This document shows positions 35,596 through 44,160 of a DNA stretch of 64,000 nt, piece after piece; positions within the stretch are counted from its first letter, which is position 1, and each line of letters begins with the position of its first letter. The stretch is from Thermocaproicibacter sp036260805 (GTDB taxonomy: Bacteria; Bacillota; Clostridia; Oscillospirales; Acutalibacteraceae), in assembly GCA_036260805.1 (NCBI GenBank), contig DATALZ010000018.1, positions 49,057 to 113,056 on the forward strand. The letters run 5' to 3'. Below the pieces are notes generated by a model that made no database searches, had not been told where the DNA came from, and was given only the letters and a program-made list of their open reading frames with translations. The translations under genes and the position numbers were made by a program.

Positions 35596-37023
35596 TTCCT
35601 GATTCTCCTTTTTGCGGCCGCGCAGACGGAACGCGGTGACCGCTGCACCGACAAGACAAATAGATGCGGCGGTGATGTATGCCAGCCTCATACCGAAAAT
35701 AAAAGCATCGTTTCTTCCGGGAACATACCCGATTACATGACGGCCTATTTTGGCGCTCATGGCGCTGTACAGAATCGTTGTGGAAAGCGCAATTCCTACC
35801 ACCAAACCAATATTTCGAACCAGCGCGTTTACGCTGCCGCCCACACCTAGCTTTTCCTGCGGCACCATGGACATAACCAGCGAATTGTTGGGTGACTGGA
35901 ACAGCCCGTTCCCAAGTGACATAACGCCGATATAAAGTCCAATCATCCAGTAAGACGGGTGTTCATTCAGGCTGGACATCAGGTAAAGTCCTCCGCTGGT
36001 AAGCGAAAGCCCGGCAAGTGTAAGAATCTCCGGCCCTATTTTATCGGAAACATAGCCGCTGATCGGAGCGGTAAGCGCCAGCACCAACGGATAAATTGTC
36101 ATGTAAATGCTTGCCTGCCCTGCACTCATGGAAAGCGCGTTCTGCAAATAGAACGGAAGAATGATATTGGAACAAGAAATCGCAATAAAAGAAGTAAACG
36201 CGCAGAAGATACTGATCGTAAACCATTTATTCCGGAAAATCTCAAAGTCAAGCAGCGGCGGAACAACTCTGCGTTCAAGAATCACAAATCCCACCATTGC
36301 CGCAGCAGATACGGCAAAACAAATAATAATTAGCGGATTATCAAAGCCGATCGTCTGCCCATATTCCAATGCAATAAACAGTGGAGTTAACGAGAGAGTA
36401 AACAGAATAAAGCCCCAGACGTCCAGCTTTTCATCCGCCTTGGTATCCTCTTCCCCGGAAAACTTCAGATTTGCGAGAAAGGCAAATAAACCAATCGGTA
36501 CGTTGACCCAGAAGAGATATTCCCAGCTGGCTATGGAAATAATCAGCCCGCCGAGCGCCGGCCCCACCAGCGTACCGAGTGCAACGAAAGCACCATTGAT
36601 TCCGAGGGCCCGTCCCCGTTCTTCCGGCGGGAAGGTGCGCGTAATAATTCCCTGGCTGTTCGCCATACTGGCGCCCGCACCCACAGCCTGTACAGCCCTC
36701 GCGCCAATCAGCAGGGGCAATGTGTGCGTAACACCGCACAAAAATGAACCAATCGTAAAAACGAGAAGGCCAAGCCTGAAAACTTTGCCCTGACCCTTAA
36801 TATCCCCCAACTTGCCGAATAATAAAATGCAAACTGAGATAACGATCAGGTAGGCGCTGACCACCCACGCAATGGAACCGGTGCTCACCCGCAGATCCGA
36901 CGCCATTTTTGGCAAAGCCACATTAACGATGCTGCTGTCAAGCGTAGACATAAAGGTGGAAACCACCGTAATCATTAAAATAACCCATCTGCTGCTCTGT
37001 GAACTTGTTTTTCTAAAACCCAC
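35581..37023 (-). CDS. MFS multidrug exporter, EmrB/QacA (DHA2) family
   Basis: A 480-residue membrane protein with about 14 membrane helices, typical of the DHA2 drug:H+ antiporters. Helix 1 contains STFMSTLDSSIVNVALPKMA, with the Asp of motif D1. Motif A lies after helix 2 (LFGKLGDIKGQGKVFRLG), and the motif C-like segment LGTLVGPALGGLI is near helix 5. The protein should expel lipophilic drugs or dyes using the proton gradient. It stands alone and divergent from the phosphate transporter gene, with a repeat element just upstream of its start. No TetR/MarR regulator gene is adjacent. Specificity cannot be read. Confidence 0.93.
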   Translation of the reverse strand: MGFRKTSSQSSRWVILMITVVSTFMSTLDSSIVNVALPKMASDLRVSTGSIAWVVSAYLIVISVCILLFGKLGDIKGQGKVFRLGLLVFTIGSFLCGVTHTLPLLIGARAVQAVGAGASMANSQGIITRTFPPEERGRALGINGAFVALGTLVGPALGGLIISIASWEYLFWVNVPIGLFAFLANLKFSGEEDTKADEKLDVWGFILFTLSLTPLFIALEYGQTIGFDNPLIIICFAVSAAAMVGFVILERRVVPPLLDFEIFRNKWFTISIFCAFTSFIAISCSNIILPFYLQNALSMSAGQASIYMTIYPLVLALTAPISGYVSDKIGPEILTLAGLSLTSGGLYLMSSLNEHPSYWMIGLYIGVMSLGNGLFQSPNNSLVMSMVPQEKLGVGGSVNALVRNIGLVVGIALSTTILYSAMSAKIGRHVIGYVPGRNDAFIFGMRLAYITAASICLVGAAVTAFRLRGRKKENQETSSV

Positions 37024-37053
37024 GAATTCATTTCCTCTCTATAGCAATTTACC

Positions 37054-37152
37054 GCATTTCCAGTTTTGTTGTTGAGTTGGTTTGTGTTCATCCCCCGCCT
37101 AAAGCGGGGGATGAACACATCTTATCTCGCTGTCTGAAATGGAATCGCTGTA
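37054..37152. repeat. Short interspersed repeat, copy 2 (with internal hairpin)
   Basis: A 99-bp element matching 15320-15383. Its ends are imperfect inverted repeats (AGCAATTTACCGCATTTCC near 37043-37061 against the complement of GGAATCGCTGTAA). Inside, 37083-37098 and 37104-37119 form a perfect 16-bp hairpin with a CTAAA loop; about 35 bp covering most of it are absent from copy 1. No coding capacity. Confidence 0.65.
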
Positions 37153-37689
37153 ATATTTAGTAAGGACATTGATTGAAGATTAAAAATTGCCGAATGCGTT
37201 TTTACGGTTAAAAATCTTTCCTGTTTAAAAGTAAAAACGCTGTAATCCAATGCTCTCATAACTATTCTCAGTTTTATTTAGTAAGTTATGTCTTTGGTAA
37301 ATCATATTGCTGTATCCAACCGCTGCCATTGTTTTCGCAGCACTTCAAAATGAATGAAGCAGCTTTTTTATGATAATTTATTCTGCCGCTCTTGTCAATT
37401 CATCCCGCGGATAATGCCGAATTATCTGAATTATTCTGATGTTTCCAAGGTAAATACCCAAAACAGCTTAATAATATTATTCATCCGTTGTCATTGACAT
37501 AGCGGCTTAAAAAACATATACTTTACTAGTAGCTCATGTTAAAATCATGTTGGGAAAAGTCAGATAAATTACACTTTTGTAAAATTAGATTTTACATTGC
37601 TTCTCTTTTCACTCTGATATTTATAGTTAATAAAAAGTTCATAGTAAATGTTTGCAAGATGCCAAACGCGGAAAGGATTGTTTCCAAAA
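37153..37689. other. AT-rich gap and leader before the phosphate transporter
   Basis: Holds a stem (GCGTTTTTA around 37198 against TAAAAACGC around 37235), a strong promoter (37494-37522) and a 5' leader of about 160 nt before the PiT gene. No gene is supported. The leftward promoter of the MFS gene would lie near the repeat, but none was identified. Confidence 0.45.
37494..37522 (+). promoter_or_regulatory. Sigma-A promoter of the PiT gene
   Basis: TTGACA (37494-37499), exactly 17 bp, TATACT (37517-37522). Transcription would start near 37530, giving a leader of roughly 160 nt. I see no PhoB-type direct repeats. Confidence 0.8.
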
Positions 37690-38685
37690 ATGTCGATAAT
37701 CATGCTTGTCCTTGTAATCGTCCTCTCAGTAGTATTTGATTTCATCAATGGATTTCACGACACCGCAAATTCCATTGCCACTTCCGTTTCCACCCGCGTT
37801 CTGACACCCCGCATAGCAACATTAATGTCCGCAACACTGAACTTTGTGGGCGCTCTCGTCAGCGTGAATGTCGCAAACACCATCGCATCCGGAATTGTGT
37901 TCGGCTCCCTGGAGCAATACGTTATTGCAGCCGCACTGTGCGGAGCAATTGTCTGGAACCTGATCACCTGGTACATTGCCCTTCCGAGCAGTTCGTCTCA
38001 CGCACTCATCGGAAGTCTTGTTGGAGCCGCGATTGTAGTCAGCGGTAATTTTAAAGTAATCAACTGGACAAATATTCTGGACAAGGTTGTCATTCCTCTT
38101 TTTTCATCGCCGGTCATTGGCTTTATCATCGGCTATTTCGTTATGAAGCTGATTTTCTTCATTTTAAGGAATGCCAAGCAGAAGATGGTGAACAAGACTT
38201 TCTCCAAGCTGCAAATTCTTTCAGCGGCCTTAATGGCATATTCGCACGGAAGCAACGACGCGCAGAAAACAATGGGCATCATCACCATGGCCCTTATAAG
38301 CGGTAAAATCATCAGTCCAAATACCGGTATTCCTCTGTACGTCAAGCTCATCTGCGCACTTGCAATGGCCTTAGGCACTTCGCTCGGCGGGTGGCGTATT
38401 ATTAAAACAGTAGGCATGAACATGATTAAGCTTCAGCCGGTAGAAGGTTTCGCGGCAGAAACTTCGGCGGCGGCGGTCATCCAGATTATGACTGCGATGG
38501 GATCCCCGGTCAGCACAACACACGTAATTTCTTCCGCGATTATGGGTGTGGGCTCCTCAAAGAGATTCTCTGCAGTGAACTGGTCTACCGCAAAAAGTAT
38601 TGTAATTGCGTGGTTTGTTACCTTTCCCGTTACAATCTTGCTGGGGGCAGGTTTTACCCTTATTTTTAAATTATTTATCCATTAA
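37690..38685 (+). CDS. pit: PiT-family inorganic phosphate transporter
   Basis: A 331-residue membrane protein with about ten helices. The ATG at 37690 (MSIIMLVLVIV) starts the first helix directly; GGAAAGGA lies about 12 bases upstream, a little far. An upstream ATG at 37648 would add 14 residues not seen in the family. The two inverted PiT signature repeats are present: FDFINGFHDTANSIATSVSTR (N-terminal) and AYSHGSNDAQKTMGIITMAL (middle), plus GSPVSTTHVISSAIMGVG near the end. It imports phosphate with protons or sodium. No PhoU-like gene is adjacent, unusual since PiT genes of Firmicutes often have one upstream. Confidence 0.93.
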   Translation: MSIIMLVLVIVLSVVFDFINGFHDTANSIATSVSTRVLTPRIATLMSATLNFVGALVSVNVANTIASGIVFGSLEQYVIAAALCGAIVWNLITWYIALPSSSSHALIGSLVGAAIVVSGNFKVINWTNILDKVVIPLFSSPVIGFIIGYFVMKLIFFILRNAKQKMVNKTFSKLQILSAALMAYSHGSNDAQKTMGIITMALISGKIISPNTGIPLYVKLICALAMALGTSLGGWRIIKTVGMNMIKLQPVEGFAAETSAAAVIQIMTAMGSPVSTTHVISSAIMGVGSSKRFSAVNWSTAKSIVIAWFVTFPVTILLGAGFTLIFKLFIH

Positions 38686-38750
38686 TCTTAATTATGACCG
38701 TCTTTTACAGCCAACCGCTTATAAATGTGTTTTTTATATAACTATTATTG

Positions 38751-38789
38751 CCGGGCTATGGGAATTTTCCCAAGGCCCATGTTTTTTTG
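38751..38789 (+). terminator. Rho-independent terminator of the PiT gene
   Basis: Stem GGGC-TATGGGAA / TTCCCA-GGCCC with small mismatches, followed by TTTTTTTG, about 70 bases after the PiT stop codon. Confidence 0.85.
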
Positions 38790-38790
38790 T

Positions 38791-38818
38791 TTGCGTTTTT
38801 CCCTGATTATGCTATGAT
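38791..38818 (+). promoter_or_regulatory. Candidate promoter of the DNA polymerase IV gene
   Basis: TTGCGT (38791-38796), 16 bp, TATGAT (38813-38818), located between the PiT terminator and the gene. No LexA box of the Gram-positive type (CGAAC-N4-GTTCG) is seen nearby. Confidence 0.5.
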
Positions 38819-38875
38819 TACTACCAGATAGTGAAAACTATAGAAAACATCTTTCAGTGTAAGAAAGGGATGGCC

Positions 38876-40111
38876 ATGCCTGTGGACAGGACAATTCTGC
38901 ACTGCGACTGCAATTCTTTTTTTGCGTCGGTCGAGTGTTTGATGCGGCCGGAACTGAAAGAGGTCCCTATGGCCGTATGCGGCGACCCGGAGAGTCGGCA
39001 CGGAATTATTCTTGCAAAAAACGAACCTGCCAAAAAATATGGAATCAAAACGGCGGAAACCATCTGGCAGGCACAAAGGAAATGTCCGCAGCTTGTCCTT
39101 GTTGGAACGCATTTTCAGCAGTATAAAAAATTCTCGCGGCAGATCAACCAGATATACCGCCGTTACACCGACCTGGTGGAGCCTTTCAGCATAGATGAAA
39201 GCTGGCTTGACGTAACCGGCAGCCATGAACTCTTTGGCGACGGCAAAAGAATTGCAGACGAACTCCGCAGCGTGATTCAAACGGAAACGGGACTGACGGT
39301 TTCCGTTGGGGTTTCGTTTAATAAAATCTTTGCAAAGCTCGGAAGTGATTACAAAAAGCCCAACGCAACCACAGTGATCAGCCGTGAAAACTACAAACAG
39401 ATTGTTTTTCCCCTGTCCGCTGACACGCTGATGTTCTGCGGAAAACGCATGGCGCAGGCGCTCGCCGGCATGGGAATCCACACAATCGGCGATCTTGCCC
39501 GCAGTAACCGGGAATTCCTGGAAAAACGCCTTGGCAAGGCAGGAGCGCAGCTGCATGATTATGCGAATGGGCTTGACAACAGCCCCGTACGTGATTTCCG
39601 CGATATCCGCGAAGTGAAGAGCGTTGGAAACAGCGTGACTTTCCGACGCGACCTGACCGGCCTGGATGATATTCGCAAAGGGATCAGTGCCATCTGCGAC
39701 AATGTGGCCTCAAGGCTCCGAAAAAACGGAGTGAAGTGCTGGGTGGTACAGATTGGAATCAAAGACCCGAATTTAAAGACCATCACGCGCCAGAAGACGC
39801 TTCAGGCTCCGACCCATCTGGCAAAGGAGCTCAGCGCCGCCGCAATGGAGTTGATTCACGCCTGCTGGAACCTGAACGCCCCAATTCGCATGCTCTCCGT
39901 CTCTGGGACCGGGCTTGTGCCAAACGATGCGCCGGAAGAGCAGCTTTGCCTGTTCTCCGCAACAGACCACGCCGGGCGTGTCAGGCAGGAACATCTGGAA
40001 AATGCTCTGGACACAATCCGCGAAAAGTACGGCAGCAAATCAGTCCTGACAGGCGGACTTCTCAACGAAGATATCGGCTTGGACGGCCTGCATCATAAAG
40101 AAGAAGAGTAA
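38876..40111 (+). CDS. dinB: DNA polymerase IV (Y-family)
   Basis: A 411-residue translesion polymerase. The ATG at 38876 (MPVDRTILHCDCNSFF) has AAAGGG 5-8 bases upstream; the ATG at 38870 sits on the ribosome site. Catalytic residues are visible: the first Asp in HCDCNSFFASVE (about residue 10) and the Asp-Glu pair in FSIDESWLDVTG (about 105). VSVGVSFNKIFAKLGSDYKKP is the palm segment of the family. The helix-hairpin-helix thumb (LAGMGIHTIGDLARSN) and the little-finger domain follow. No beta-clamp motif is obvious at the extreme C-terminus; EEQLCLFS near residue 360 is a good clamp-binding candidate (QLxLF type). It is followed by two small genes in the same direction. Confidence 0.95.
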   Translation: MPVDRTILHCDCNSFFASVECLMRPELKEVPMAVCGDPESRHGIILAKNEPAKKYGIKTAETIWQAQRKCPQLVLVGTHFQQYKKFSRQINQIYRRYTDLVEPFSIDESWLDVTGSHELFGDGKRIADELRSVIQTETGLTVSVGVSFNKIFAKLGSDYKKPNATTVISRENYKQIVFPLSADTLMFCGKRMAQALAGMGIHTIGDLARSNREFLEKRLGKAGAQLHDYANGLDNSPVRDFRDIREVKSVGNSVTFRRDLTGLDDIRKGISAICDNVASRLRKNGVKCWVVQIGIKDPNLKTITRQKTLQAPTHLAKELSAAAMELIHACWNLNAPIRMLSVSGTGLVPNDAPEEQLCLFSATDHAGRVRQEHLENALDTIREKYGSKSVLTGGLLNEDIGLDGLHHKEEE

Positions 40112-40148
40112 GATATTTGAAATTGCATTAGAAAGGTCTGATAATACA

Positions 40149-40568
40149 ATGAACTACACAAAAAGCGGAAATTTAGTCGCCGTGCGCGTTGACCGGGGCG
40201 AAGAGATTGTCTCCTGCGTGAAAACCGTCTGCGAAAAAGAGCATATCCGTTTCGGCAGCATTGCCGGAATCGGAGCGGTGGATCATGCTGTGGTTGGGCT
40301 GTACCGTGTTGCAGAAAAGAAATACTTCTCCAATACGTTTGACGGAGAAATGGAAATGACCTCTCTGCTTGGCAATGCGACCGAAAAGGACGGGCAGGTT
40401 TACCTGCATTTCCACGCAAATTTTGCAAAGGCTGACGGGCAGGTTGTCGGAGGTCATCTAAATGAAGCGGTTGTAAGCGGCACCGCAGAAATCTTTATCC
40501 ATACTGCCGAAGGTGCCATCGGCCGCAGAGTGGATCCGGTCACCGGCCTGAATATCTTTGATTTATAA
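40149..40568 (+). CDS. PPC/DUF296 domain DNA-binding protein
   Basis: A 139-residue single-domain protein of the PPC (DUF296) family, a trimeric alpha/beta fold found as a stand-alone protein in bacteria and in plant AT-hook proteins. Visible motifs: GSIAGIGAVDHAVVGLY, and the conserved H-x-H region LHFHANFAKADGQVVGGHLNEAVV, whose His residues may bind metal. GTAEIFIH closes the domain. It starts 37 bases after dinB and is 14 bases from the next gene, so the three may share a message. Function in bacteria is poorly known. Confidence 0.88.
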   Translation: MNYTKSGNLVAVRVDRGEEIVSCVKTVCEKEHIRFGSIAGIGAVDHAVVGLYRVAEKKYFSNTFDGEMEMTSLLGNATEKDGQVYLHFHANFAKADGQVVGGHLNEAVVSGTAEIFIHTAEGAIGRRVDPVTGLNIFDL

Positions 40569-40582
40569 GAGGAGACGAAATC

Positions 40583-40876
40583 ATGGTAAGACATATCGTT
40601 ATGTGGACATTGAATCCGGAGCAAAAACAAAACGCGGACAGCATTGCCGCGGATCTGAGCAAGAAATTCAAAGCGCTCGTCGGTGTGATTGACGGCCTGA
40701 AAGAAGTGGAATTCGGGCAGAATTACAACGGTGGAAAGCTCGATCTGGTTCTGAATTGTGTGTTTGATTCGCGCAGCGCAGAAAAAGCCTATCAGACTCA
40801 TCCGGCACATGTTGCGATTAAGAATATCGTGCATACGTTGGTTTGCGCACGCGAGGCTGTTGATTACGAATTCTGA
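40583..40876 (+). CDS. Dabb-family (stress-responsive A/B barrel) protein
   Basis: A 97-residue dimeric ferredoxin-like barrel protein. It opens with MVRHIVMWTL, the usual Dabb start with its conserved His, and carries the DLVLNCVFDSRSAEKAYQTHPAH segment typical of the family (conserved final HPxH). The ribosome site AGAGGAG precedes the ATG. Dabb proteins are linked to stress or to small-molecule cyclisation; no specific role can be inferred. It is probably co-transcribed with the PPC gene and ends before a terminator. Confidence 0.88.
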   Translation: MVRHIVMWTLNPEQKQNADSIAADLSKKFKALVGVIDGLKEVEFGQNYNGGKLDLVLNCVFDSRSAEKAYQTHPAHVAIKNIVHTLVCAREAVDYEF

Positions 40877-40890
40877 ATAAAGTAAATTAA

Positions 40891-40937
40891 GAGAGGGCTC
40901 TGCAAAATGAAATTCATTTGCGGAACCCTCTCTTTTT
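40891..40937. terminator. Terminator between converging Dabb and HAD genes
   Basis: Outer stem GAGAGGG (40891-40897) with CCCTCTC (40926-40932), an inner partly paired stem around GCAAAATGAA/TTCATTTGC, then TTTTTAG. The right side overlaps the end of the HAD gene. Confidence 0.8.
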
Positions 40938-41544
40938 AGATTCGTATGCCTTCAGCTTCGAGTGCTTTCTTAAGTTCTTCCATGCTCTGCTGGTAGCAAA
41001 AGCCCTTCATTCCGAGCGCTTCACCGGCTTCAATGTTATCCTTTCGGTCGTCGACAAAGAAACATTCTTCCGGCTTCAGGCAAAATTTATCAAACAGCTT
41101 GAGGTAGATACCCGGTTCGGGTTTCAGCATATGAACATCGGCGGAAACAATCATTCCGTCGAAGTATTGAATTGCCGGTATTCTCTGGTAAAAACGGTAG
41201 AAACGGCTGCTCATATTCGTCAGCAGGTAGATGCCGTATCCGTTCCCTTTCAGTACACGAATCAGTTCTTCCATACATTCAAACGGCTTTGGCATCTCAT
41301 GCCAGTGATCATACAAATACTTTGCAGCCCCGTGCAGGCGCGTCGGAATCCGCTTGAGCACAATTGAGAGATATTCCTCGTCCGTCATGGTTCCGCGGTC
41401 GGTCTCATTCCATTCCGGTGCACAGTACAGTTCACGGTTCACCAATTCTGCGTCGTCCGGATTCGGGCAGTATTTGTTAACAAATTCCATCGGCCTGTAT
41501 TCAAACAAAACCCATGCCATATCAAAAACAATATTCCGAATCAT
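40936..41544 (-). CDS. HAD-superfamily hydrolase, YihX-like
   Basis: A 202-residue cytoplasmic phosphatase-like protein of HAD subfamily IA. Motif 1 is IVFDMAWVLFEYRP (nucleophile Asp at residue 8; the second Asp of the usual DxD is replaced by Ala, as in relatives with DxG). The helical cap follows. Motif 2 is YLLTNMSS near residue 110, and motif 3/4 is KPEPGIYLKLF ... CFFVDDRKDNIEAGEALGM. Relatives such as YihX act on alpha-glucose-1-phosphate or other sugar phosphates. The gene is alone on its strand between terminators. Confidence 0.88.
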   Translation of the reverse strand: MIRNIVFDMAWVLFEYRPMEFVNKYCPNPDDAELVNRELYCAPEWNETDRGTMTDEEYLSIVLKRIPTRLHGAAKYLYDHWHEMPKPFECMEELIRVLKGNGYGIYLLTNMSSRFYRFYQRIPAIQYFDGMIVSADVHMLKPEPGIYLKLFDKFCLKPEECFFVDDRKDNIEAGEALGMKGFCYQQSMEELKKALEAEGIRI

Positions 41545-41637
41545 TGTTCCACCCTGTCCCCTATCCCCTTTTGTTTTTCATCCTACCATAATTTCAGCCA
41601 TATTTCAACAGAATAAGCCCGGCACTAAAGTATGGAA

Positions 41638-41664
41638 AAGCCCGGCCGAAATTCAGCCGGGCAA
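41638..41664 (-). terminator. Terminator of the feo operon
   Basis: GCCCGGC arms at 41640-41646 and 41656-41662 around a 9-nt loop; on the minus strand the stem is followed by TTTT. It lies 5 bases beyond the stop of the small Cys-rich gene. Confidence 0.75.
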
Positions 41665-41668
41665 GAAT

Positions 41669-41821
41669 TTACTTTTTTCCTTTGTGCTCGCAGTTTTTAT
41701 GATACGGGCAATTGGAGCAATCTCCGCCACACTCGCTGTGTCTGTGCCGAAACGCATAGCGCGCAGCGAAAAACAATAAAACTGCAATACAAATTAAAAT
41801 CACATAATCCAGCAGATTCAT
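41669..41821 (-). CDS. FeoB-associated Cys-rich membrane protein (50 aa)
   Basis: A 50-residue protein, easily missed. The ATG at 41819-41821 follows GGAGGAGGCGATTTGC. Residues 5-22 are one membrane helix (YVILICIAVLLFFAARYA). The short tail holds four Cys in CGGDCSNCPYHKNC. This matches the small proteins found directly after feoB in many Firmicutes (FeoB-associated Cys-rich family). The Cys cluster may help handle Fe2+ at the FeoB pore. It is the third gene of feoA-feoB and begins 15 bases after the FeoB stop codon. Confidence 0.9.
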   Translation of the reverse strand: MNLLDYVILICIAVLLFFAARYAFRHRHSECGGDCSNCPYHKNCEHKGKK

Positions 41822-41836
41822 GCAAATCGCCTCCTC

Positions 41837-43843
41837 CTACCGGATGACAAGCCGACCAATCTGGTAAACCAGAAACGCAGCGATCCATGCAAAGCCACAT
41901 TGGTACAGGACAACCCCAACCGCGCTTTTTACGCTGCCCATTTCATTCCGGACCGCACTGATTGCCGCGACACATGGCGTATAGAGCAGAGTGAAAATCA
42001 GGAATGAAAATGCCGTAAGCGGCGTAAACATACTTGCAAGAGCAGTGCTGAGACCGGAAGAGCTGGTTCCGGTGAGAACCGCAAGAGTACTGATTACCGC
42101 TTCCTTTGCAGTAAAGCCGGTCAGCAAAGCTGTGGATGCGCGCCAGTCACCAAAGCCCAGGGGTGCAAAGATCGGTGAGAGCAGCCTTCCAATGCCGGCA
42201 AGCATGCTGTCTTTGCCGTTTGGAACCACGTTAAACCGCGTGTCAAATGTCTGCAGGAACCAGATAATAATTGTCGCGACAAAGATCACGGTAAACGCAC
42301 GAACCAAGAAACCCTTCGCCTTATCCCATACAAGGAGCAGAACGCTTTTAGCGCTCGGCATGCGGTAATTCGGCAGTTCCATAACAAACGGAACCGGGTT
42401 GCCCGGGAAGATTGTTTTCTTCATGAGCAGGCCGCTGATAATTCCCATCAGCATACCGGTCACATAAAGCAGAATCATTACCAGCGCCGCGTTTTTTGGG
42501 AAGAATGCCGCCGTAAAAGTAACGTAGATCGGCAGCTTCGCACTGCAGCTCATAAACGGCGTGAGCAGTATCGTCATTTTGCGGTCACGCTCGCTCGAAA
42601 GGGTTCGCGCAGACATAATTGCCGGAACCGAGCAGCCGAAACCAATCAGCATCGGCACAAAACTGCGGCCGGAAAGGCCGATTTTACGGAGAAGTTTATC
42701 CATAACGAACGCCACACGCGCCATGTAGCCGCTGTCTTCCAAAATAGACAGGAAGAAGAACAGAATCACAATGGTTGGCAGAAACTGAAGCACGCTTCCC
42801 ACACCGGCGAACACGCCGTCGATAATCAGCGACTTGACGACCGGATTGATTCCGTACGCCGTAAGGCCGGCAGACGCGGCGGATGTAACAGCATCGATTC
42901 CGATTGAAAGCAGACCGCTCAGTGCCTTGCCGATGACCCCGAACGTCAGCCAGAAAATCAGCATCATAATCAGAAGAAAAATCGGGATTGCGAGGTACTT
43001 GCCGGTAAGTACATAATCCATTCGGACGCTGCGTTTGTGCTCTTTCGACTCACCCATTCGGACGACAGTGGTGGAGCACAGCTTTTCAATGAACGTGTAC
43101 CGCATATCCGCCAGAGCAGCCTCGCGGTCGGTTTTCAGCTCCCGCTCCATTTCGGTTACGTCATGATTGATCATGTCGATTTCATTTTCGGAAAGCTCCA
43201 GCGCCTTCATCATCGGCCCGTCGCCTTCCACCAGCTTTGTAGCCACAAAGCGGGCCGGCACATGAATTCTCTGTGCATGGTCTTCCACCATATGTGCCAC
43301 GGAATGAATCGTGCGGTGTACGGCCCCGCTGCAGAAATCCTGACGGTTCGGGATTCGTTTGTAACGGGCTGTTTCCAGAGCGATATGAATCAGCTCTTCG
43401 ATACCCTCATTTTTACTTGCGCTGATCGGTATTACCGGAACGCCGATCTGTTTTTGAAATTCCTCAATTTTGATGGTGCCGCCGTTTGCACGAACTTCGT
43501 CCATCATATTCAGCGCAATCACCATTGGAATATTCAGTTCAATCAGCTGCATACTCAAATAGAGATTTCGCTCAATATTGGTAGCATCCACAATGTTGAT
43601 AATCGCGTCGGGATGATCGTTCAGCAAAAAGTCCCTTGTCACGATTTCTTCGCTGGAATAAGGCGAAAGCGAATAAATACCCGGCAGATCGACTACCGTA
43701 GCTGAATTGTGCCCGCGGATGACCCCGTCCTTGCGTTCAACCGTTACGCCCGGGAAATTCCCCACATGCTGGTTGGAACCCGTAAGCTGATTGAACAAAG
43801 TTGTCTTTCCACAGTTTTGGTTGCCGGCCAAAGCAAAAATCAT
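41837..43843 (-). CDS. feoB: Ferrous iron transporter FeoB
   Basis: A 668-residue inner-membrane protein. N-terminal G domain: G1 GNQNCGKT at residues 7-14, G3 DLPG in VVDLPGIYSLSPYS (about 52), G4 NMMD (about 115). A GDI-like helical domain follows to about residue 270. The membrane part holds the two Gate motifs with Cys, FVPMLIGFGCSVPAIMSAR and the second copy FTAKEAVISTLAVL. It imports Fe2+ under anoxic conditions. The start has GGAGGG upstream, 3 bases after feoA. Length is slightly short compared with gamma-proteobacterial FeoB (about 770), normal for Firmicutes. Confidence 0.96.
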   Translation of the reverse strand: MIFALAGNQNCGKTTLFNQLTGSNQHVGNFPGVTVERKDGVIRGHNSATVVDLPGIYSLSPYSSEEIVTRDFLLNDHPDAIINIVDATNIERNLYLSMQLIELNIPMVIALNMMDEVRANGGTIKIEEFQKQIGVPVIPISASKNEGIEELIHIALETARYKRIPNRQDFCSGAVHRTIHSVAHMVEDHAQRIHVPARFVATKLVEGDGPMMKALELSENEIDMINHDVTEMERELKTDREAALADMRYTFIEKLCSTTVVRMGESKEHKRSVRMDYVLTGKYLAIPIFLLIMMLIFWLTFGVIGKALSGLLSIGIDAVTSAASAGLTAYGINPVVKSLIIDGVFAGVGSVLQFLPTIVILFFFLSILEDSGYMARVAFVMDKLLRKIGLSGRSFVPMLIGFGCSVPAIMSARTLSSERDRKMTILLTPFMSCSAKLPIYVTFTAAFFPKNAALVMILLYVTGMLMGIISGLLMKKTIFPGNPVPFVMELPNYRMPSAKSVLLLVWDKAKGFLVRAFTVIFVATIIIWFLQTFDTRFNVVPNGKDSMLAGIGRLLSPIFAPLGFGDWRASTALLTGFTAKEAVISTLAVLTGTSSSGLSTALASMFTPLTAFSFLIFTLLYTPCVAAISAVRNEMGSVKSAVGVVLYQCGFAWIAAFLVYQIGRLVIR

Positions 43844-43846
43844 GAA

Positions 43847-44071
43847 CTATCCCTCCTCAATTACAATGTTTCTTGCATCGTCCATTCGCAGCGTAAGCTC
43901 ATAACCTCTAAGATGAATTTCAATTGGGTCCCCCATCGGAGCAACTTTTCGAATCATCACCTCTGTGTGCGGTGTTAGGCCCATGTCCAGCAGTCTGCGC
44001 CTTAAGGCACCCTGTCCCTTTACCGCTACAATTTTGGATTTCTTCCCGATTCTCAGTCGGTCAAGCGTCAT
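43847..44071 (-). CDS. feoA: FeoA-like ferrous iron transport accessory protein
   Basis: A 74-residue SH3-like beta-barrel protein. Seen: GQGALRRRLLDMGLTPHTEVMIRKVAPMGDPIEIHLRGYELTLR split over the barrel, the FeoA hallmark (RLxxMGLxPGxxV, then GDPIEIxLRGYxLxLR). FeoA binds FeoB and supports iron uptake. It opens the operon. A ribosome site (GGAGGTGG) stands before its ATG. A strong promoter and a palindrome at 44139-44190 lie upstream. Confidence 0.93.
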   Translation of the reverse strand: MTLDRLRIGKKSKIVAVKGQGALRRRLLDMGLTPHTEVMIRKVAPMGDPIEIHLRGYELTLRMDDARNIVIEEG

Positions 44072-44138
44072 TTGCAGCCACCTCCTACTCTTACAATATC
44101 ATACTTCACGGCTTTGCTGTTAAGAACCGTTTTGCATA

Positions 44139-44154
44139 GTTAGCCATTGCTAAC
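44139..44154. promoter_or_regulatory. Candidate iron-responsive operator of the feo operon
   Basis: GTTAGC-CATT-GCTAAC is a perfect 6-bp inverted repeat located right at the expected transcription start of feoA, directly downstream of the -10 box. The half-site TTAGC resembles DtxR/IdeR-type boxes (TTAGG...CCTAA). Binding there would block transcription. Confidence 0.55.
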
Positions 44155-44160
44155 ACCATA

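Noticed and set aside
37083..37119. A GTTCATCCCCCGC/GCGGGGGATGAAC hairpin that resembles a CRISPR repeat
   Set aside because: Only one copy occurs; there are no regularly spaced repeats or spacers and no cas genes in the window. It is better explained as an insert in the short interspersed repeat.
37690..38685. Expected PhoU-like partner gene next to the PiT transporter
   Set aside because: No such frame is found on either strand within 600 bases; its absence is noted in the feature, but this alone is not a finding.
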